From Boswellia sacra (lineage: Eukaryota; Streptophyta; Magnoliopsida; Sapindales; Burseraceae): DNA of 64,000 bases. The stretch covers positions 1 through 64,000 of the forward strand of contig SNVD02000409.1 of assembly GCA_013180625.2 (NCBI GenBank), in the 5' to 3' direction. Numbering within the stretch: the stretch's first letter is position 1; each line of letters starts with the position of its first letter. The notes under the pieces are model-generated. The model saw only the letters and a program-made list of their open reading frames with translations. It did not search any database and had not been told where the DNA came from. This document shows positions 58,497 through 64,000 of this stretch, piece by piece. Made by a program: the position numbers and the translations under genes.

Positions 58497-58645
58497 GTGT
58501 CCCCTTTTCAAACTTACTCTTTACTTAATACAAGTGGGGCTTCCATCCCACTCCAAGTGATTACAATCTTAGCACTACTTTCCAAGCCCTTTCGAAACTT
58601 AGGGCCAAAATGGAACAAGTCACAAAGACAAGCCTGGAGATTATG
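58497..58645 (-). other. Leader fragment after LTR B
   Basis: Inverted relative to 53514-53645. Next to it the minus strand reads GGAGTGGCGACTCC (58646-58659), a primer-binding-like and palindromic sequence. Confidence 0.55.
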
Positions 58646-61440
58646 GAGTCGCCACTCCGGAAAAACCATGGGAAAATTGAGTGATGACAGTATGATTCTT
58701 TGCTTCTAGACCTAAACTATCCTCACCTTCTCAGAGATGGGTTCGAGAAGTTAGGTATAGATCTTCGATCCATCTGAGCAAAGTCCGGCCTCTATTAGGG
58801 TCTATCGAGTTCAAGGTTTTTAGTCACTAATAGTTGTCTATCTTGATCCTAATTTCAATTAATGCACACAACCAATTTTATATTTTTATTACATGTGAGG
58901 TGAGACAATTTGTATACATCCATAGAAAGAGGGAGGAAAATAGAGTACATTTCTGTTCAAACATAGGAGAAGAGAAAAATGATTACAAACTCTCTATGTT
59001 GCATATAAAATAAATGTTAAGGAAATAAATTCAAATTAAAGCCACCAAGCATCAAATCAACACTCCTAATAATCAAGTGAATCCTTCACCATCAATTGTG
59101 AGTCCATCCATACTTCATAGCTTCCAAACCTCCATAATCTGAACAAACTCCCCAAATGCGAATCCCTCACCAATAGTTGTGAGTCCATCCACGTTTGATT
59201 CCACACTTCCTATAATGGGTTTCTTATCACCAATTGTGAGTCTATCCATTATCGACACTTCACGATACACAATTAAACACAAAACTTCGTAAATAAGTTC
59301 CTCATCATCAATTGTGAGACTGCTCATCATTAATTCCAACATATCACAACAAAACGCTCGTATCGATCATTCAATAATCCAAACTCCAAATTTGGATTCC
59401 CCACCACCAGTGTGAGTCTATCCACTGCAATATATGCACCATTCAATAACCAAACTTCCAAGGATGAGTCCCCTAACATCAATGTAGGACCATATCCATC
59501 CTTAATTCGACATGTTCAATCAAAATACACTTCTAATCAAGGCAATTTTATCAAGAATGTGAATAGAGGTCAAACTTAAGAAATGGGTCCTCCAAGAACA
59601 ATGTGAATCTACCCATCACTCATAAGCTCCCATATCATTGAATCACATTGAAAACATCATTAATCATCCAATATGACACCCTAACCCATATTCATCATAT
59701 CAAGTTCATCATGCAAAATTAAATCATCAATTCTCCACATGACAACAAATAAAATAAAAGGACACAAGAACATGAAATTGCAACATTTTTAATTAAGAGT
59801 CATAAAACAGAAATTAAAATCAGCTGATCAACACATATCATTAAAGAAAATGCTAAGGGAGAAGTTAAACCAAAAAGAGGACATGGTAAAAATTAAATCA
59901 AACATGCTAGCCTACTAATTCTCATAAAGATAACTCTCAAACATACTCATATTAAACTGACATCATGCCATTAACCAAAATTAATCAAACAGAACATCAT
60001 AAGGAAGAAATTAAGTCATGGCAGCCCCTGATTGGACATGAAATTCTAACATTAATCACTAATTAATCAAAGAAAAACACATATCTAGCATATGCCGAAA
60101 ATTAACTATTACATACTATTCCTATGATAAACAATAAAAATTAACATATTAACAACTCAAATAAAATCAAGGCAGCCCACTTTTTCGTGCTGAACATCAT
60201 CATAAATGACAAAATTCATATTAATCAAATCATGGAAAATTAATCATATTTCTAACATGGCAAATGATAAGCATTCTAATTATTGAACATACTTGTGGCA
60301 ATTTAAGGTTAATTCCAAGGTATAATTATATTGATTTTAGCACAACAAAACCCATCAAAAACCAACATGAACATGTATTTGTACATAAAAGGTCCACCCT
60401 ATATTATAATAAACCCGAAATTCATAATAAAATCATCAAAAAGGCAACTAAAGAACGGTAGAGGAAGAATTATGCATAAACATCAAAATAAGACAATTAC
60501 AAACAAGAAAAAAGTATGACAATGGAATCATTTCCCTCAAGCTTACCAAAATTCTTAAAGTGGAATCAAAATCGTCAAAGAACTCACTCAAAATCTCACT
60601 TAAAACCCTCCATGAAAAGCATTCATATTTGTTTTGATGTGTTTGAATATGTTTTCTCAGCTAATTTTCATGAAAATTGTCCAAAATGGGTCTCCCAAAG
60701 ATGATCAGAAATCGGCTGAAAAATCACCGCACCCCGCACCCCACACCACACACATGGCAAATGATAAGCATTCTAATTATTGAACATACTTGTGGCAATT
60801 TAAGGTTAATTCCAAGGTATAATTATATTGATTTTAGCACAACAAAACCCATCAAAAACCAACATGAACATGTATTTGTACATAAAAGGTCCACCCTATA
60901 TTATAATAAACCCGAAATTCATAATAAAATCATCAAAAAGGCAACTAAAGAACGGTAGAGGAAGAATTATGCATAAACATCAAAATAAGACAATTACAAA
61001 CAAGAAAAAAGTATGACAATGGAATCATTTCCCTCAAGCTTACCAAAATTCTTAAAGTGGAATCAAAATCGTCAAAGAACTCACTCAAAATCTCACTTAA
61101 AACCCTCCATGAAAAGCATTCATATTTGTTTTGATGTGTTTGAATATGTTTTCTCAGCTAATTTTCATGAAAATTGTCCAAAATGGGTCTCCCAAAGATG
61201 ATCAGAAATCGGCTGAAAAATCACCGCACCCCGCACCCCACACCACACACGCCCACACCCCCACCCCACCACGGCCCCACCACGGCCCCACCACCCCCAC
61301 CAAAAACAAAAAGCAAAACAAAAAAAAAAATCTCGAAAAATCAATTTATATAAAGGCAAGAAGGATACGCGCGTTTGAAGCTTACAATCCTTATATTGAC
61401 TTTTTAAATCACGAAATATGAGAAGAAAGCCGAAGAGAAA
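58646..61440 (-). repeat. Long LTR B with internal tandem duplication
   Basis: The minus-strand relative of LTRs A and C. From its start: TATA box TTTATATAAA (61345-61354), a G-rich tract, GGTAAGCTTGAGGGAAATG (present twice because of the 497-bp duplication), and about seven degenerate hairpin repeats (plus-strand form CACCATCAATTGTGAGTCCA, about 59088-59620). Near its end are GGATCGAAGATC and the primer-binding-like GGAGTGGCGACTCC. The outer boundary near 61440 is unsure. No coding region. Confidence 0.6.
60255..61248. repeat. Exact 497-bp tandem duplication
   Basis: Units 60255-60751 and 60752-61248 appear identical. All frames in the first recur unchanged 497 bp later (60331/60828, 60516/61013). 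The junction shows short homology (ACAT, AC). Confidence 0.95.
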
Positions 61441-64000
61441 TTTGTATTATATAACAAAAATTAACAAATTATTTATTTTCAGTAATAGATATTTATACAA
61501 TCTGGTAATGCATGTATGGGTACAACCCTTAAATCCAATTAACGTAAAAGTGATTAATTAAAAAAGTTACATGTTCAAGCAAATCCTAATAAAAGGTACA
61601 TTCTCTTTTAAGTCTAGGTTGAGTTACATTAGCTTTAATTCTAATCAATGGTGAAGAGATATAGAATTGTTTTATTTTGCCCTTATGAGATCATTAACTA
61701 CATTTACCAAAATCTGTCTTTCTATACCTTATAGAATCTAACGCCTTTAAGTGGTGCGTTGTATTGTTGTGCTACTATAACGGCAAGAAGCCATGAGGTT
61801 TGTTGGCAAAACAACTGTATATAATTTAATAATATACGAGTATGATCCATGCCTATAATTTACTGTAAGCATTTCTGATTTCTAAATTTACACAAAGTTA
61901 TATTGAATACTATCATAAGTTTTCTATACCAAATTAAGGATCTCATTGAGCTAAAATAATTCTCAAAATTAAATGCAAAAAATAACCAACTCTCGGTGCT
62001 CCTCTGAGAAATAGTCAAAAGCCTCTTATAATTTAGTTATTTATTATGTAATCAAGTTTCGAGGCGTAAAGTTGATTTCCTTGAAAGTTCAACAATTCTA
62101 TAGACAATGTCCAGCATGAAATTGTCTATCAATAGTAGATATTTGTCAAATTTATATTAGTACTTATAAGAGTAGGAGTAAATTTACGATTTGACAGGGA
62201 ACTTGACTAAAATATTTAAAAATTTTCAAATATAGTTATTACTAAAAAAATAAATAAGTAAAGATTTAAACCTGACTTCTTATTTAGTTTTCACAAAGAA
62301 TAAATCTACAATCATACGTCTTTCACATTACAAGCAACGTATATGTTATTAAAAGCAAGTCAAATTAAAGATAATTAAAACCAACAAATAGACATATAAC
62401 ATTGTATCTTTATTTTCTTCCTCTAATATTCATCTCCAATACCTAAACTAGAAAATGAACACGGGTTCTACCAAAACCCACTTGATAGATGTTTATACCC
62501 TAAAACCAAACCGCTACCTTTTATTGTTTATCTACCATCAACATTTTCTTTCCTTTTACGAAATTAATAGATTCATCAACTTGGTAATAAGTTCAATATA
62601 TTTCCAGCTTGGCACTAGAAGACATGCACCCGTAAGTCTTATAACCATAAATGACTGTGGCCTAGAAAACAATTAGCCCCACGTACGAAAAATATTAGTA
62701 TTATCATTAATTTAACAGCAATGGAAAATGTAATGGAATATATATTAAGTTGAATACACATTTCACAACCTTGTATCCGCTCGATTGGTGACATACTCAA
62801 GATTTTATATAAGGATGGGCATCCCAGCAATATTATAATATTCATAATTTTTTTTGGATAAATTTTGATAGTATAAGAGAATTTATTATAGAATGATTCT
62901 AGATATAAAATCAATTTATACAACCAAACTCATACAATCTAATTTAGCGTAAAATCATTGGATAAGAAGATCATACTTTATTTATTAAAAATTCTTTAAT
63001 TTTTTTATATTTTTACCCCTTTAGTAAATTTGTGTCATCTCAGGTTATACGGATTTGATTATTTGGATTGGTTATATATCTAAAACTACTATTTATTAAT
63101 ATATAAAAAAGATTATAATATCTAGGTAAAAGGGATATAATGAACTTCTTTCTTACATTGTCCAAATTAATATATCCTTATAATTTATAAAAAGAGTTAG
63201 TTATTACCATTCAGTGAAATTTTTTTGAATTTATTTTTTTATTTTTGTAAAAAGAGAAAACCCAATTGATCAATTTTTAGCTATGAAAATAAATAAAAAA
63301 GAAGATTTAATTTATACCAGATTAAAAGAGTAAATATTCAAATAACCTTGAACAAAGGCCTAATTTCAAATAACCCTAACATTTAAGTAATATTACACAT
63401 AATTCCACTGTTAACAAATTCTTATAATTAGTCTCTTAAGACATTAGCAATGCAAATAACAATAATTATATCCTTGAGCATACTATTTTTCATTATTTAA
63501 ATAGTTTTATGGTTAACTTGGCATCTAAATCGAAGCAAGAGTGATAAAATTTGACCAATACCCCTATATTAAAAGACAACAAAAAAAAATTTTAAATCTT
63601 CAAAATATACATAATAAAATTCAAATAAAAAATAAAGAAGATAAATATAAAAAAGAAAGGTTAAATTAAAATAAACTAATCAAAATATAGTATTTTAATG
63701 CTGAAAATTAAAAATAAAATTAATTAAACTAACTAAAATAAAGCAGAAACTAAAAGAAACTTTCTTATAATTAAATAAGCTAAATATAAAAATAAAAAAT
63801 AACCCAAAAAAGTCCCAACCTTAAAATAGAACCATTTTGAGTTAATTTTAAAATTAATCATAGACACCAATCAACCTTTTTTAAACAAGCAGATTCTTTG
63901 TTTATGTATACCATGGTCCCAAATAGCAACATGTTCAAAAGCTGTTGTAGGTGGTTTATGTATTTCATGTTTACAATTTTTTCATTAAAATTTTTATAGG
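61441..64000. other. AT-rich right end, nothing recognised
   Basis: No gene, RNA or element boundary was seen on either strand. Short frames (for example 62455-62676, 62639-62923) lack codon bias or family likeness. Confidence 0.5.

Noticed and set aside
59085..59640. CRISPR-like array
   Set aside because: Repeats are degenerate and irregularly spaced, and recur in related LTRs of a plant genome.
60264..61201. Repeated small plus-strand frames (65, 62 and 62 residues) as a duplicated gene pair
   Set aside because: Both sets lie in non-coding LTR B sequence; identity comes from the 497-bp tandem duplication, not selection on protein.

Overview
The window looks like nuclear DNA of a eudicot plant. 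It is AT-rich, has introns and TATA boxes, carries two plant-type genes, and is mostly transposon sequence of plant lineages (Ty1-copia, Ty3-gypsy, hAT, CACTA, LINE). The species cannot be fixed from sequence alone. Only two host genes look functional, both on the minus strand near the left end: the first coding exon of a hydroxyproline O-arabinosyltransferase (788-1171; the rest lies beyond the left edge) and a complete intronless half-size ABCG transporter (9485-11458).

Layout. 1-1920: HPAT intron 1, exon 1, 5' leader and promoter. 2114-2970: hAT element with perfect 8-bp target duplication. 4731-8269: short old Ty3-gypsy derivative with gag and protease remnants but no reverse transcriptase. 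9485-11458: ABCG gene. 12162-18466: young Ty1-copia element with near-identical LTRs, a 5-bp target duplication, intact gag and lightly damaged pol. 21733-25745 and 35041-39051: two copies of a ~4.0-kb direct duplication, each holding a 2250-bp hAT-type element with a CYP77-like cytochrome P450 fragment, plus the start of a long LTR. Between them, 25746-35040 is a truncated CACTA (En/Spm) element with a multi-exon transposase-associated pseudogene, the tail of a second transposase gene, a degenerate repeat tract and two spliceable-looking exons from a PDIL5-type protein disulfide isomerase gene. 38401-40372: long LTR (called C). 40737-40990: LINE fragment. 41405-51365: 10-kb Sirevirus-like Ty1-copia element with an env-like third region, inserted into a second long LTR (called A, about 41352-53513). 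55808-57104 and 57434-58233: two more hAT elements of the same family as the first. 58497-61440: third long LTR (called B), minus strand, with an exact 497-bp tandem duplication. The remaining right end is AT-rich DNA with no gene seen.

How parts relate. The transposons record a nested history. The CACTA right end abuts duplication copy 2 exactly where copy 1 keeps an uninterrupted, apparently empty site. The Sirevirus split LTR A. Two DNA transposons carry pieces of host genes (P450, PDI). The three long LTRs share an unusual layout: TATA box, short leader, a possible splice donor followed at once by a small hairpin, then an array of degenerate hairpin-forming repeats. That layout is the best candidate for something poorly described. 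No RNA gene, CRISPR array or bacterial-type operon was seen.
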